Source: Stichopus chloronotus
Taxonomy: Eukaryota > Echinodermata > Holothuroidea > Aspidochirotida > Stichopodidae
Direction: 5' to 3'
DNA: 64,000 nt
Assembly (NCBI GenBank): GCA_021234535.1
Contig: CM037840.1
Span: 13,657,415 to 13,721,414 of the forward strand
Shown: piece by piece, positions 12,390 through 25,068 of the stretch
Layout of the letters: every line of letters begins with the position of its first letter
Position numbering within the stretch: the first letter of the stretch is position 1
Made by a program: the position numbers and the translations under genes
Notes under the pieces: generated by a model
The model's input: the letters and a program-made list of their open reading frames with translations, nothing else
Databases searched by the model: none
What the model was told of the DNA's origin: nothing

Positions 12390-13110
12390 TAAAAACTCTG
12401 AAACCAAGCTAACACGATATCTGAAGGTAAATAACCTTGGATATAGATGTCATATGTGGTATTTGTATAGATGATGGTGATGATGGTGATGGTCAAAGGT
12501 CATGTGGGGTCACAAGGCTTTAAACAGTGACAACCTTATCAACACATATCTCTAGGTAAAAAAGCTTGGAAACTTTTCATACTGCGTATTTGGATGTGTT
12601 ATGGTTAGAAGATAAATCGTATTGTTTTTGGTGGAGGTTAAAGGTCACTCGTTATCAGCGGGTGGCAAAAACACATTGTAACATTGTTAGCAAGATATTT
12701 CAATGTAGGAAGCTTCGATACATATCATACTAACTACGTGGATATGTAGATAATACATGAGAAGATCGCAATGTGCCTTTGTGGTGTCAAAGGTCATCTT
12801 GGGTCAAACACTGTTCTAAGGATGTCGCAATGTAGGAAGCTTGGTGTGTAGATGCACTGTGATGGGAAGATAAAATCTTTTTGAGGTTTTGTGTGGGTCA
12901 AGTTTAGTCTCGAGTCACCGGGGCTAAATACTGGGAACCTTGATTATCATCATGTTATGGAGGGATGACAAAGGCATGCTTTTCACAGTCTTCATCATAA
13001 ACGCTAAATACAGCCACTCTTGAAGGTAATTTGGAGGTCACCAGAGATCAGTTGTAGGTCCAGTTATGAACTTATAAAAAATTGGTAGATGAAGTCAACA
13101 TATGCACTGC
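12390..13110. repeat. Degenerate tandem repeat rich in AAAGGTCA words
   Basis: Imperfect units of roughly 130-170 bp recur through this stretch. Shared words are TGTCAAAGGTCAT or TTAAAGGTCACT, GGGTCA, GCAATGTAGGAAGCTT and GATGGGAAGATAAA. Divergence is high, so unit borders are unclear. Such GGTCA-rich degenerate repeats are common background in marine invertebrate genomes, and I assign no function. Confidence 0.5.
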
Positions 13111-15024
13111 GAACAACTGTGACGGTCACGTAGGCCTAGTTGTCATCATAGTTACAGAAAAGAAATTATAGCAAAGTTTTAACAAAAGGAATCATGTCCC
13201 CCCAAATTCGACGAGCGAGTGCCTGGGGCGCGACGACACAAGGGGGGGGGGTGCTACCTAAGAAAATTTTGAATTCTAGATGCGCTTAGATGAGATTCCC
13301 CAGCATCTGGGAAGCATTTTCCATATTTATTTGCTCATTTTTTTGGGAGTATTTGAAAAAAAAAAAAAGAATTAGTTGGTCATCGAAAAGGGTGGGGTGC
13401 AACCCTCACAATTATCAGCTCTTGTACAGTCTACAGTACTACGCCAAATTTCGGTCGTAAACGTAGGTTTTACTTCAGACTCAATCCATTAGGTTTGATC
13501 GAAATTTTTTCACATTTTGCCTAAAATGTTCAGTGATGCAATTGACCAATTAGCGTGACGCCACCAGCCAAAAAAAAAAAAATGTCTGATAATTGTGGGC
13601 TACATGAAAGCTACACACAAAATGCCTCACATTCAGCGAAGTCAAGGGGATGTCTCGAATGAATCACATAGGCCCTACTGTGGAGAGAGGGCAGGCACAT
13701 CATCCTACTTGTTTGCTCAGGGTTCACTTCTGTTTAACAAAGATCGCTAACAATATTGCTAGTTGTTAATGCATCGAGTAATCTGCATAAAAAAAGAAAG
13801 ACGGTCCACGTAATATTTATACTACCGTCATATGTTTCGATCGCAGCAATTACCGACCTTTAAAAAACAAAAATAAAAAGACTAAAATAAAATAATAAGT
13901 ACTTTTTTTTTCTCATTACAGACATACCCGCCGAAATATTTAAAATATTCTAACAAGTAGGTCTACTCCATAGTTCAGAATAGAATAGTTTGTTATAAAA
14001 TGGCAAGTGACGGTTGGGTGGGTGGGTGTTGGTTGGATGCCCTCGGTTCAATTTAAGTGATTGGGTGGTAGGCAAATGTCAAAACATAAGAAATTCATGT
14101 CCAAAGGTTCAGTGAATGTATTTTTTATTTCATACAATTTGTGTTGGAATGTAATTAAGTTTCGGTATATCATTCTCCCCCCCCCCCCCCCCCCGTACAA
14201 CCACGTACTCACGTTTCACATCCATAAACTGTCAAAAGTTTCCAATTTTGTAATGTGGGTTGTAAACCGCTGTATGCAAATGAATTCTCACCAATATTGA
14301 CAGTGTCTGGTCACACAGTTTCCTAAACCAAACTGAATCTTCGTTCATTAATGTTCATGTGTTTATGGCACATATATGATTCCTCATTGTGCATGGCAGT
14401 TTGCCATTACTATATATGTCGCGGAAACTAAAAGGTCGTGTAACATGAAAATGATATTTTGGAGTATTGTGTGCATTAAGCATTGAAAATGTAAAAAACA
14501 GTTACAAATTCCATCAAAATCTGTCAAAGATTGACCGATTAACAGGAACATTAGTGTCTCACAGATGTATCACGAATAAACATTGGCTAAGTATGCAAAT
14601 TTGTGACGTCAAGAGATGGACTCCTATGATATGTCTTATTTTAGTCCTTTGTTTATGTAACATTAATTTCAAGGACATTTGAGAATTTTTATTGGGGGTT
14701 ATATATGAGGGTTTTATTTCGGAAGCTTGTATCTTCTTCGAAAAATAAGAAACGATATCACGTATCTATGTGATATCAATGCGATATCGATGTAAAACTC
14801 AGTAATTAAGTAATTAAGAGGCAATATATAAGCTTAACAAAAGAAATACTGACACTGTGTAAACACTACACGTCTTCTGTTTTGCATTTTTCTTAAACTT
14901 TGAAAACCAATTTCTCCAAAGCGGTAAGAGATATGAACAAAATTCCAACGGGTTTTCACTCAGGGATTTACTTTGCAACTTCTGAATGAAGGGTACTCTA
15001 AATTAGAAACATGTCACAAAACCC
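13111..15024. other. Non-coding stretch with homopolymer runs
   Basis: It contains poly-G near 13240, several poly-A/T runs and an 18-base poly-C run at 14177-14194. No exon, RNA gene or inverted-repeat element was recognised. Confidence 0.5.
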
Positions 15025-15028
15025 TTAA

Positions 15029-15425
15029 AGATGGAATATGAGTTGGAAGTTTGTCCTATTTTGCCACCTGAAGGCAAACATGTTATAGCCACTACCCCCC
15101 CCCCAAAAAAAACTTTTTTAGCCCACATTTTGGCATACATGAATATTCATATACATTCTACCTCAGTCTGCTTGATTTCAAGTAACAGTAAATTGACGGC
15201 TAGGCTTTCTCAGAGAGTCTGAATTTTGTAGGACCATCGAAAATGTCCAGACAATTTTTCTATTCAAATATCTGGAAGATGAATGCATAGATGTCTTTCA
15301 GATTTTGTGTGCAGGTGATATTTTCCCCCTACTCTCTGTTCCCTGAATCATGGACAGAGAACAGATTGATGATCAGATAGATACTGGTAGATAGATAGAT
15401 TGCCGGTACAATTTATATTCCAACT
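15029..15425. mobile_element. TTAA-flanked MITE, family M1 copy 1
   Basis: A 397-bp element flanked by TTAA (15025-15028 and 15426-15429). Its ends are inverted: AGATGGAATATGAG on the left, and AAGTTGGAATATAAA when the right end is reverse-complemented. The interior matches two further copies at 41091 and 49368, sharing TTGATTTCAAGTAACxGT, AATTTTGTAGG, TCxAGACAATTTT and ATCTGGAAGATGAxTxCATAG. It has no ORF of its own. A TTAA target site is used by piggyBac and Kolobok transposons. Confidence 0.75.
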
Positions 15426-17997
15426 TTAAAAGGTTGTCTGTTCTTTGCGACGAGACTGGTAAACTCCTCATCAACCGATTACTGCTCCATTCGACTATAC
15501 GGCACGTATTCCTCACACCGATGATCAACTCGGCTCTTCACTCAATTGTGAATTAATACAATTTGGTTTCTAATCTGTCTACGACGTGAGCTTTATTCAT
15601 TTTAATTTGAACTCAATTACATGCAGTTTAATTAACTCGAGATAGCTGTTCTAAAAGTGCAGGGACACCGCCCGTTTTTACCATCACTTAATATAAAAAA
15701 AAACAGGACGGTGAAAAACATCGTGACTATTTATGAGGAGTATATGGTAGTTTCTGTTTAGCATCTAGGTGCAGAGGTGTGCCTTAACTGGTTGTGAGCA
15801 TCTCTACTACCTGTCATACGGTAGAGACAAGAATTTTGTCACAGCGGTTTACCCGACTTTACTCATAAATAGTCCTACCTTAATTTCGTACACCCAGTCA
15901 TGTGACTTTTCCCGACCTTCATTGAATCCCAGTGTAGTTTAATCTCGTTATCTTTACGCGATTTGCTTTAGTATTTTGATATTCCGACTGATGTGAGTTA
16001 AAACGCTTCTAATAGGTCTGTTAATTTTTCTTTTTTTTATCCAGTAGACTATTTAGCCCAAGATATACTGTAGTCATCAAAAGACACACGTATATGACAA
16101 CACAGCCGCGGCTGTCACTGAAGTTCTGTCAACATTCTCTAAGTGGTGGTTGTTTAATTATGCGTAATTATTGATAGTATGGACGATGCCTATAGTGTAA
16201 TTTGTAACCCTTTGCTTGTTCAAAACAAACTCGTAGCCAACCTTACATTTCTAGGTAGGGTTAATATATGGGGGGGGGGGGGGGAGGAACACCGGCACAT
16301 GTAACTTAATGTTGATCGTCTTTTTCTCCCGAAAAAAATGCTAGGGGAAGGGGGAGAGGAAAAATTTTAGGGGTTTGGTCCCTGGTTCTCCCTTGACTAC
16401 GGGGCTATCTTGGGACTATTGCGCCATCTCTCTCATCAGGAGTAGCAACTGTATGCTGAGGGTCCTGTGTCACCATTCATCTCTCTTATTGGCTTACCCA
16501 CCACAAATGGCAACCCTCGTGGACCCCTCGTGTACATACAAGGCACGTCATCTTAGACGTTCCCTACAGTACGTGTTATGTGATTCTTTATGGACTGGCA
16601 TATCATGATATTTAAACGTTCCGTATAGGTCGACCATTCAAATTTTAAGCCAGAATTTAGGGGCGGAATTTTTAAGAGGTTTTCTCTCGTCATTGACGAG
16701 ACTCACATGAAATCTTTGATGAAAGACAGATTTTACTGAAAATTAAGGGGGTTTTCAAATGAAAGGAAGTAATTTTCTTCTGCACACATTCCAAACACCA
16801 TGCTCAATGTCTTGTTCCTAACGCCAGATACTGGAGTTTGAAAGGAGATCTCTCGGGTCAAGAAGTATTTCCAGTTGCCCCAAAATCACATAAATAAGAC
16901 ATATCAATGGTAAAGTATTGTAGGAAATCTTTGTTTTCTCATCCCTATACATGTAATGTACGGGATGAGATATTGTGGTTGCTTTGGGACGTTAAAATGT
17001 ATTAAGACTCGCTCAGTTGCCGTAGCAACAGTTGCAATGGTAACATTTTGTATGGCTGATATGTGAGACATGGGGGGTCTTACGTGGATGGTACGTAAGG
17101 TGACCTGGAACCCCCCACCCATTAGGTCAAAATGTAGGAAGATGTCTGTGTGTGTGTGTGCGCACAAGAAACTTTCAATTTAAAACGTTTGCGTCTGCAA
17201 CTCCTCCTGGACTGCAAAGCTGATGAGGGTCACAGTAGGAAGATAGGTGACCTATGATCTGAAGTTGTGTCTCCCGTCAAAGTTTAAGGTCAGAGGGCCA
17301 ACTTCGAATTGGTGAAAATTTTATTTTTGCTGTATTTGTCAATCCAAAATGACTATTTACATGTAACCTTCAAACATATAACTAGTGCACAAGATTTTAT
17401 CTGAAAATCATGTTTGCATGTGTTTTAAGGTCAAAGTCAAGTTCTACTGAAAATGTCAGTTTTCATGCTTTTGGTATAATCTCCTTAACTCAGTATGCTT
17501 CTACTGTTACATGTCGTGTATACAATAGCCAAGGAATTGAGTTGTTTACAGTACGTTTTGGCGGGAAAAGAAATTGGGTGATGCAAATGATATTTGACGT
17601 GTTTCTTAGAACTATTACAAAACGCGCAGACTGGGGGTGCACTTATCTGAGAACAGTAGGAGATCTGATCTGGTGACCTCTCAGATTATTACCGATTACG
17701 CATATCATTAACATACATTAAATTTGACTTTACGCGGTTTCATACGCCTACAAATCATGAGAAATAAAGGAAATCAAAGGAATGCTTTGACACACACGCG
17801 ATCAGCATGTCCTTTGACACGCACTCGTGACTGCTACATTTACACAACACGTGCGCGTTATCTACAAATCCATGGCCGAGTGTGCTGCGCCCAGCTACGT
17901 GTACTTATGTACTGTGTATAATAAAGGGCTGGGTGTTCAAACTGTCGATCGACTATAATACATGTATGTAAAAGAGTGAATGATTATGGACAACGAT

Positions 17998-18040
17998 AGG
18001 GATGAGATGCAACTCCTTGGATTGCCCTCTTGTTTTTCTT
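17998..18040 (+). repeat. Short dispersed fragment shared with 31583-31625
   Basis: About 40 bases are nearly identical to 31583-31625, built on GATTGCCCTCTTGTTTTT preceded by GATGAGAT and CAACTCC. Flanks do not match. It looks like the remnant of an older dispersed repeat. Confidence 0.45.
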
Positions 18041-18333
18041 TGAAATTGAAGCCCTCATTAACACTGAGATCCGACCCAAGACTGAGATACGACTCCTGTG
18101 AAAATAAAGAGAACATGGGTATATTGTAGATTTATACCTTAAAATGGTAAAATATTGTAATGTTCCTTTTAAGACAGTCAAGGCTATAAAGATTGTCAAG
18201 AATACAAAGGATATATATTTAGATATATGTAGTTTTCCTGGGTGACATCACAAGTTCCGCATAACACAATGTACCATTTTAAAATAAAAATATCTTTAAA
18301 AATTCATAACTTCTGAATCATACATGCTATTGA

Positions 18334-18377
18334 GATATGTTTTTTTTTTTTGCCAGCAAAGAAAAAAAAAACATATC
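18334..18377. repeat. A/T-rich perfect hairpin
   Basis: GATATGT followed by a T run, a short loop (GCCAGCAAAG), then an A run ending in ACATATC. The arms are complementary. Confidence 0.6.
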
Positions 18378-20286
18378 CCCAAATTTTATGAAATATCAAT
18401 TCCTTTCTGTGGCCAACCTTCTTTTTGTACGGAATTGCTAAATTTCAACACAGTTTACTATACCTTCTAGTATTGCACGAAACAATCACACTGAATTACA
18501 GTGTTCAGTATTCTTAGCGAACGTTCAGGATAAAGAGGGCAGCAGTCCTATTTGCTTCAAAACCGTTCTTTCTAGTGAAAGTGCCAGGTATCGTTAGGAT
18601 CCACATATGTATGTTCACAAGCAATACGCGTGAAATGTATCATAATGGAGACACTCATGGAGTAACTGTTGATGTTCTTACTTACACCTTCAGAACTCAT
18701 TGAAAATGAGAACTAGTCCACTTTACTTCATTCTTAGTAGATTGTTGCGCTTTGTATGGCGGTAACATCTGTAAAGTTTATTAGCAGGATTTTCCAAATT
18801 GAACATCAGGTCTTTCTATACCCCTTTGACGTTTGACATCATATCCCTGTGATACTTAAGTAACATTATTAAGTCAAATCTGAAGTGGCTTTATCACAGG
18901 GCAATAGTGACTCAGTAGCTAGGGTGTAATCAGTATCTCCTTGTCAGATACAATACAAGAAACCTCAAATGTGGGGGCTCTTTCAAACTTACCCGTATTT
19001 TTTCTCTATCTTGATATCGGACTATAATGAGAGACTTGCTGCGGTTATGATTAAATAAGGGATATATGTTAAGTGCTAATGTTGATCGTTGCACGGTTTG
19101 TCAAGATGTGGATTCCAGAAGAAGAAATGTATCGCTCTGCAAGGTAGAGGTACGAAAACACAAACTAGGCAACATTCTGAACAGCGGTATGCCGAGTGTT
19201 TAGAATTTCAAAGGAATTCTACACGAAACAATATAAAAAATATATATATATAATAAAGACATTATACACTCAGGGGTATACAAAATACAGGGAAATACTC
19301 TGATATTAATCCAGTCAAATCATTTTTTTACTTTCGTAGCAACAGAAGATCTCTACTTGGTAAGAAGAAGGAAAAGGGGGATTTGATTTAGGCAAATGTT
19401 TCATTGAGGAATTTGATTAAAATGTAAGGTGTTCCACGGACCTAGAAAAGTGCGCTGTTTCCACTCTACGAATTCTTTGTTATAAAACACTAATGTAGTG
19501 AACACATTAATTGTTCAGGTCCTCGGTAGACCGCCGTAAATGTTATGTCTATCTTCATTGGATAACTAGACATGCTGGTAAATGTCGTATCACAAGTTTG
19601 GGATAAGACTGCAGACAGCATAATTGGAACTGGGGCGAATCCAAAGTTTGAACTTGGAACTATTACATAAATAGCGCCACGGTTTTATCTCTCTCGACGA
19701 TCGTCGGTAATCGGGTGACAGGCCTGCGAGTAATCATAGGTCGGTTCTGTTTTTTCTCTCAACATCCCAATACAAGTCAAGTTTACGAAAAGGAAGAACG
19801 CTTTCTTCTTTTAACCATTCTCTGAAAAAAACAAAAACAAAAATTGATTTGATGAAGAGTATCTGTTGAAATGTGAAGAGCTTATTTTTTCTTGAAAATT
19901 TTATTGTGTATTAACGATTCGCGTTAGTATTACTTCGATCTCTCATTTGATCGATCTTATCGTATCCTCACAGATCATTTGTAGAAAATTGTGAAGGTTG
20001 TGTTCTCGTGTAATAAAAGACGAATATATATAAATATATATATCGGAGCACAAGGGCAATGCTCATAGAATGACCACCACATGATATTTAATTGGATTGT
20101 AATTAGAGTGCCACCAGTGTTTGCCACTGTCTATAAAGGAGCTCTACCCACTTACTCGAACACGAGCGCCCTCTCATATCAAACAGTAGATAGACCATTT
20201 GATAACCGGAAGTTTTTTCCTAACGGCATACGTGATCCGTCACTATAACAATAAGTTCACAGTACTATCACTCTGACGAGACCTCT

Positions 20287-20294
20287 TATATTTA
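20287..20294 (+). promoter_or_regulatory. Possible TATA box of transporter copy 3
   Basis: TATATTTA lies 63-70 bases before the ATG at 20357, the same distance as the clearer TATAAAA box of copy 1. Confidence 0.35.
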
Positions 20295-20356
20295 AGATCG
20301 TGTGCATTGAATGGATCATCAGAAGCATTAGATTCTAATGGAGCCTGCTTCGCGCC

Positions 20357-21274
20357 ATGGGTGTAGATATCCCAGAAACCCGTGGACGATGTTACGCCAT
20401 CGCTTATGGTCTCGTATTGGCTGTCCAGTTGAGCATGGCGAAGGAATTGATCAAATCGCTGAACGCGATTCAGATCACTTTTGTACGATGTTCAGTTCAT
20501 TTCTTCTGTATCCTGTTCTACGGTTCATGGAATGACACACTTAATTATACCGTCCACGACACCGTCCTGTACCTTCTCTGCGCGTTGACGGGTTCCCTCT
20601 CGTGGGTTTCAACTTCAGCAACGTTTTACTTTATAGGAGTAGGTGACAGTACAGCGGTAGAGGTCGGTGCTACAGTGGTCTTCACAGCTGTCATGGGACA
20701 CTTTTACCTCTCCGAAAACATCGACAAACTTGATTGTGTTATTTTGATGGCAGATTTAATCGGAATAGTTTTCATCAGCAAACCAGAATTTCTGTTTGGC
20801 TCTAACTCTATCTACTCTCATACTGATCAGATCTATGGGGTATCGGTAGCTATACTCTCTGCCCTGTGGGTGTCTTTGTGGCCCATGTTCGTCAAGAAAC
20901 TCGCCCATAGAGGAACGCTGGACATCATGCTTCTCAATATTTTTCACGGCATCGGAGGAATACCGTTATGTTCAATTTTTTCCTTCTTTCTCGGGGAATG
21001 GACGGTGTTCTTCACCCTCGAGGTTTGGGTACTTCTCGCTGTGTTTGCAATGACGTGCGTACTGCAAACACTGATACACGCGTCCGCCCTTCAATCACAG
21101 AACGCAAAGAACGTAGCTATATCTTCCACGATTTCTACTGCACTGGCCTACATCGTCCAATTGACAATATTTCACGCGGTCCCTGATCCCGTGTTGATAG
21201 TCGGAGCGGCTATCATTACCATGGCCGTGGTGATCATGCACTTGAGACAATTCAAGATGGCGGTGACTGATTAG
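20357..21274 (+). CDS. SLC35G-like EamA/DMT transporter, copy 3
   Basis: Intronless, 305 residues. The ATG at 20357 sits in a strong Kozak context (GCCATGG), and the protein starts MGVDIPETRGRCYAIAYG. About ten membrane segments are visible, near residues 10-28, 38-57, 68-87, 92-110, 119-137, 160-180, 190-212, 222-245, 250-268 and 275-297. These form two EamA repeats of five helices. The Y-F-I-G-V-G-D-S stretch and the MGHFYLSENIDK loop after the fourth helix are shared by copies 3 and 4. The second half carries KKLAHRGTLDIMLLNIFHGI and AKNVAISSTISTALAYIVQL. Vertebrate SLC35G1 is somewhat longer, mainly at the N terminus. No stop, frameshift or splice signal interrupts the frame. Transport substrate is unknown. 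Nucleotide identity with copy 4 is very high up to about codon 205, then drops. Confidence 0.9.
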   Translation: MGVDIPETRGRCYAIAYGLVLAVQLSMAKELIKSLNAIQITFVRCSVHFFCILFYGSWNDTLNYTVHDTVLYLLCALTGSLSWVSTSATFYFIGVGDSTAVEVGATVVFTAVMGHFYLSENIDKLDCVILMADLIGIVFISKPEFLFGSNSIYSHTDQIYGVSVAILSALWVSLWPMFVKKLAHRGTLDIMLLNIFHGIGGIPLCSIFSFFLGEWTVFFTLEVWVLLAVFAMTCVLQTLIHASALQSQNAKNVAISSTISTALAYIVQLTIFHAVPDPVLIVGAAIITMAVVIMHLRQFKMAVTD

Positions 21275-23956
21275 CTGTGTGAATGCCGACACAAGGCATG
21301 ACAAAGGTCCGTCTGACAAGTCATTTGGTTCATTCATTTCTCTCCGTTTGAAGAAGCTCAGCTACGGATATGGATCAGCCAATGACTTCGCGTGGACAAA
21401 CAAAATAGTCCAAAGATGTCAAATATGTCCTTTATGACTTTACATAACACCAAGATAAAAAATTGTATTTTTTGTATGTTTTATGGTTTTGGATCGTCGC
21501 GGGGTGGGGTTACACGTGTCAATATATACATTTTGTTCCAAGAGGTGACCAGTATCTGATTATCCCAGCTGTCATTTTGTGCGTTCCCTGGTAAACTGGA
21601 TAAGTGTACCATAGATAACTATACCATTGGTTAGTCTACGTAAATCGCAGAAATGAGGTAGGTCATCTGAGGCACATCACCTGAGGCACGTGTGTGTCTT
21701 ACAGTTTCATAGAAAAAAAATATTCAGGTTAAAATGCACCAACATGGGCATACAAGAAAATAGCTTTAATTATCTTTAATCCATTCAGTCTCACCAAAAA
21801 ATATCAACAATAGTTCCATCTCATACTCTGACTCTTTTTCAGCATGTGGGGTATGGTCAAGTGTAAAACTTGTCACTTGATCTATGCCGTCGTGTGTTCT
21901 ACCATTTGTTCTGCCTACGACTCAGAAATAATGAATTAATAAATACCCATTAAACTGAAAACTTTTCATATAACTTTCGCGATGTGAATATTCGTGGGAT
22001 ATCAGGTATTTATGGATAGTGCTTTATTTTCTCACGGAGGTCGTAATGTACTCAAGCATAGCATGAGCATTTAACCGATTACTAGAAGATTAGAAGGACA
22101 ATTCCATCATGTTCCTCAAAATATTATTCATACGATGAGTTACGGAACGTGCATCAGTTGAGTATTTGAGCGTTTGGGTGAAAAAAAAATACTGATCATC
22201 AAATAACTAAATTTCTGCCTGTGGGAAACGTATTTTTTTTTTTTTTTGAAAGAAGACTACCAGTCTGCCTTATTTTGAATAATTATCGTTCTGTGTCCGT
22301 AAATAGTGTCGTAACAAGTATTAAGTTTTCTGTAAGACAAATATAATATTTCACTTCAATTACAATAACTATATCAAGCCAACTGGTGTTAAAGATGTGT
22401 CTTTCAGGCAACATTGTACGTGAGTCTCTTACTTCAGTTCCTGTTGCATATTAAACAAACAAAACCTCAGGTGCAACAATTACCATCATGAACGACAACA
22501 GCAATTATATTCGTAATTTATAGGAATCGTCAGTTTCCATTATTACTTATCCTGGAGTTTGGATGTCAAATTATTTAACGATGAATGTCGGTAAGCTCTT
22601 CTTCGTTTCATATAAAAGACTTATATCAAACGAGGGTGAATATCAATTAGTCTTACAATATCATCAAACACAGACAAATGTGATTCTCGAAAATGTGATT
22701 CTTCTAAGAAAAACAAAAGTTCTTACTTCCACAGTTTTTGGACCAAATTGTCGGTTAACATTATGACAATTTGAAGATGAGAAGCATAATATGTAGTTAG
22801 CCATGATACTTTGGTGAGCATTTCAGTATTTCTAGTCAACTTTTGGCTCGTGCACTATACGTTATCTCTGCAGAACGAAAAGATTTCATACGGTGTTTGA
22901 TGTTGTGTTTAAATTCATTAGTTGATGTGTTGGTAATGGTCTTGTGGTGGATGTTACGTATCTTGATTAGTGTTCTCATCGAGGACATATCATCTTAACA
23001 AATAACTGGTATCAAAGATACTATGGCTCCAGATGGCTCTACTTTTCACAAGTCATCTTACGAGTTTATACGGATACGGAGTCCACATGTGCTATGTGTA
23101 ATAAATTTCATTTCTATCCCTTACATCAGAGTCCAGTATGTTCGGCATACGAATCTTTGCCTCCCCCCCCCCCCCTTTTATGTCGTATTTCTTGCACATA
23201 TTTGAAACGTTTATACCTTTACTGCCTAAAGTGGTCCAGTGATGTTCGGATATTGCGTTTTTCATATTATAAATTTTCCACCACACGCAACTACTCCCAC
23301 TGACGTTTTAAATTCTATTTGTACACTAATTAACATGTTTAATAGGAAACCCGCAGATTGTTATAATTAATAGAAAATTGATTAATTTTGGAAACTCAGT
23401 ATCTCTTAAACTGTTGAAGGGGAGTAAGCTGTTTGCGTCACAAAAATTAAAGGTCATACTTTTATAGGTGGCATGTATTTAGGGACACAGAGTGATAAAA
23501 TATTGAACTGCATTTCTCACATATATTTATTTGTTGCCCAAAAATTGCAAAAGGTCCATCTTATCTAACTCATCTTGTCCGTCATATTTTGAGGAGCTGA
23601 AGCATTTGCAGATGTATATCAGTGACACTGAATAAAGGTTTAACCTATTTTGTTTGTATGCCATGTTGGTGCATTTGAAACGCCTTGTATTCCCCTTTAA
23701 GTGAATCGAATACAACGTACCTCTTCTCCTTTGACGATGAAATAATTAACAAAAGTTACATATTGCTTCTCGAAAGGGAAAGAACCCCTCCCCCCCAAAA
23801 AAAAAGCGCAGTGGTATTTTTTGATGAGGAAAGGAAAATGGTATCTCATAGCGTGATTCTTTCAACCTCTTCTTCAGGTGGACAGTTTTCAAAGTTTTAA
23901 AAAAATTGTCGATGGAATATTCGTGTAAAAAAATATTTAAGATCTCTCAACATTCA
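21275..23956. other. Non-coding spacer after copy 3
   Basis: AATAAA occurs at 21938-21943, about 660 bases after the stop codon of copy 3. The rest is AT-rich, with poly-T near 22232 and a 13-base poly-C run at 23163-23175. No exon was recognised. Confidence 0.5.
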
Positions 23957-23958
23957 TA

Positions 23959-25066
23959 CGGAAGAAGTGAAGGGCCAAGATAACTTTCACTTTTTCTTAA
24001 ATTTACACTCTGTTAACCTAAATTCACACTTTAAAAACTTTCACACTCTATAGACTTAAATGTACACTCTATAGACTTAAATTCATACTCTATTAACTTA
24101 AATTCACACTCTATAAACTTAAATTCACAGGCTATAAACTTAGATTCATACGTCCACTTTTCGTCGATTCACACTTTCTCGTTTTCTTAAATTCACACTC
24201 TGTAAACTTTAATTCACACTTTTACTTTTCCTTAACTTCCCACTCTGTAAACTTAAATTTCCACTTTTACTTTTTCTTAAATTCACACTTTACAAACCTA
24301 AATTTACACTTTTATTATTTCTTAAATTCACATTCCATAAACTTAAATTCACACTTTTATTTTTTCTTAAATTCACATTCTATAAACTTAAATTCACACT
24401 TTCACTTTTTCTTAACTTCACACGTTATAAACTTAAATTCACACTTTCACTTTTTCTTAAATTTACACTTTATAAACTTAAATTCACACTTTTACTTTTT
24501 CTTAAATTCACACTTTATAAGCTTAAATTCACACTTTCACTTATTCTTAAATTCACACTTTACAAACTTTAATTCACACTTTTACTTTGTCTTAAATTCA
24601 CATTTTCACCTTTTCTTTTACACTTTCATTTTGTTTACCCAGCGCTGATCGGCACGATTTTTCATCCTATTTGGCTAGAAAATTGAAAGTGTGAATTAAA
24701 GTTTTACAAAGTGTGAATTTAAGAAAAAGTGAAGTGTGAATTTAAGTTTTATACAGTATGAATTTAAAAAAAAGTGAAAGTGTGAATTTAAGTTTTAGAA
24801 AGTGTAAATTTAAGAAAAAGTGACAGTGTTAATTTAAGAAAAAGTGAAAGTGTGAATTTAAGTTTTATAAAGTGTGAATTAAAGTTTATAGAGTGTGAAT
24901 TAAAGTTTATAGAGTGTGAATTTATGTTATAGAGTGTGAATTTAAGTTTATAAAGTGTTAATTTAAGTTTATAAAATGTAAATTTAAGTTTATAAAGTGT
25001 TAATTTAGGTTTATAGCCTGTGAATTTAAGAAAAGTGAAATTTATTTTGGCTTTTCAGTGCTTCCG
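23959..25066. mobile_element. Fold-back element made of AT-rich 21/24-bp repeats
   Basis: The left arm (to about 24640) consists of roughly 25-30 short units around AAATTCACACTTT. The right arm (from about 24684) consists of about 15 units in reverse complement. Two unit types are seen: a 21-mer ending ATAAACTT and a 24-mer ending ACTTTTTCTT. In the inner part of both arms they alternate to form a 45-bp dimer, while the outer part of both arms is mainly 21-mers, so the arms mirror each other. The extreme ends are also inverted: CGGAAG..AGTGAA..GCCAA at left and its imperfect complement at right. TA flanks both sides (23957-23958, 25067-25068), as for Tc1/mariner-type insertion. A unique spacer of about 40 bp lies between the arms. 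No ORF. A transcript would form a long hairpin. Confidence 0.75.
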
Positions 25067-25068
25067 TA

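Larger units (their letters stand above)
15430..20284. other. Long non-coding spacer upstream of copy 3
   Basis: About 4.9 kb without a supported exon. It contains a 15-base poly-G run at 16270-16284, a GT microsatellite near 17146-17160, an A/T hairpin at 18334-18377, a short dispersed fragment at 17998-18040 and AT dinucleotide patches near 19235 and 20025. The frames at 16375-16608 and 17410-17676 have no recognisable domain. Confidence 0.5.

Noticed and set aside
24000..25040. CRISPR-like array
   Set aside because: Units are contiguous 21/24-mers without unique spacers, in a eukaryotic genome and inverted halfway.
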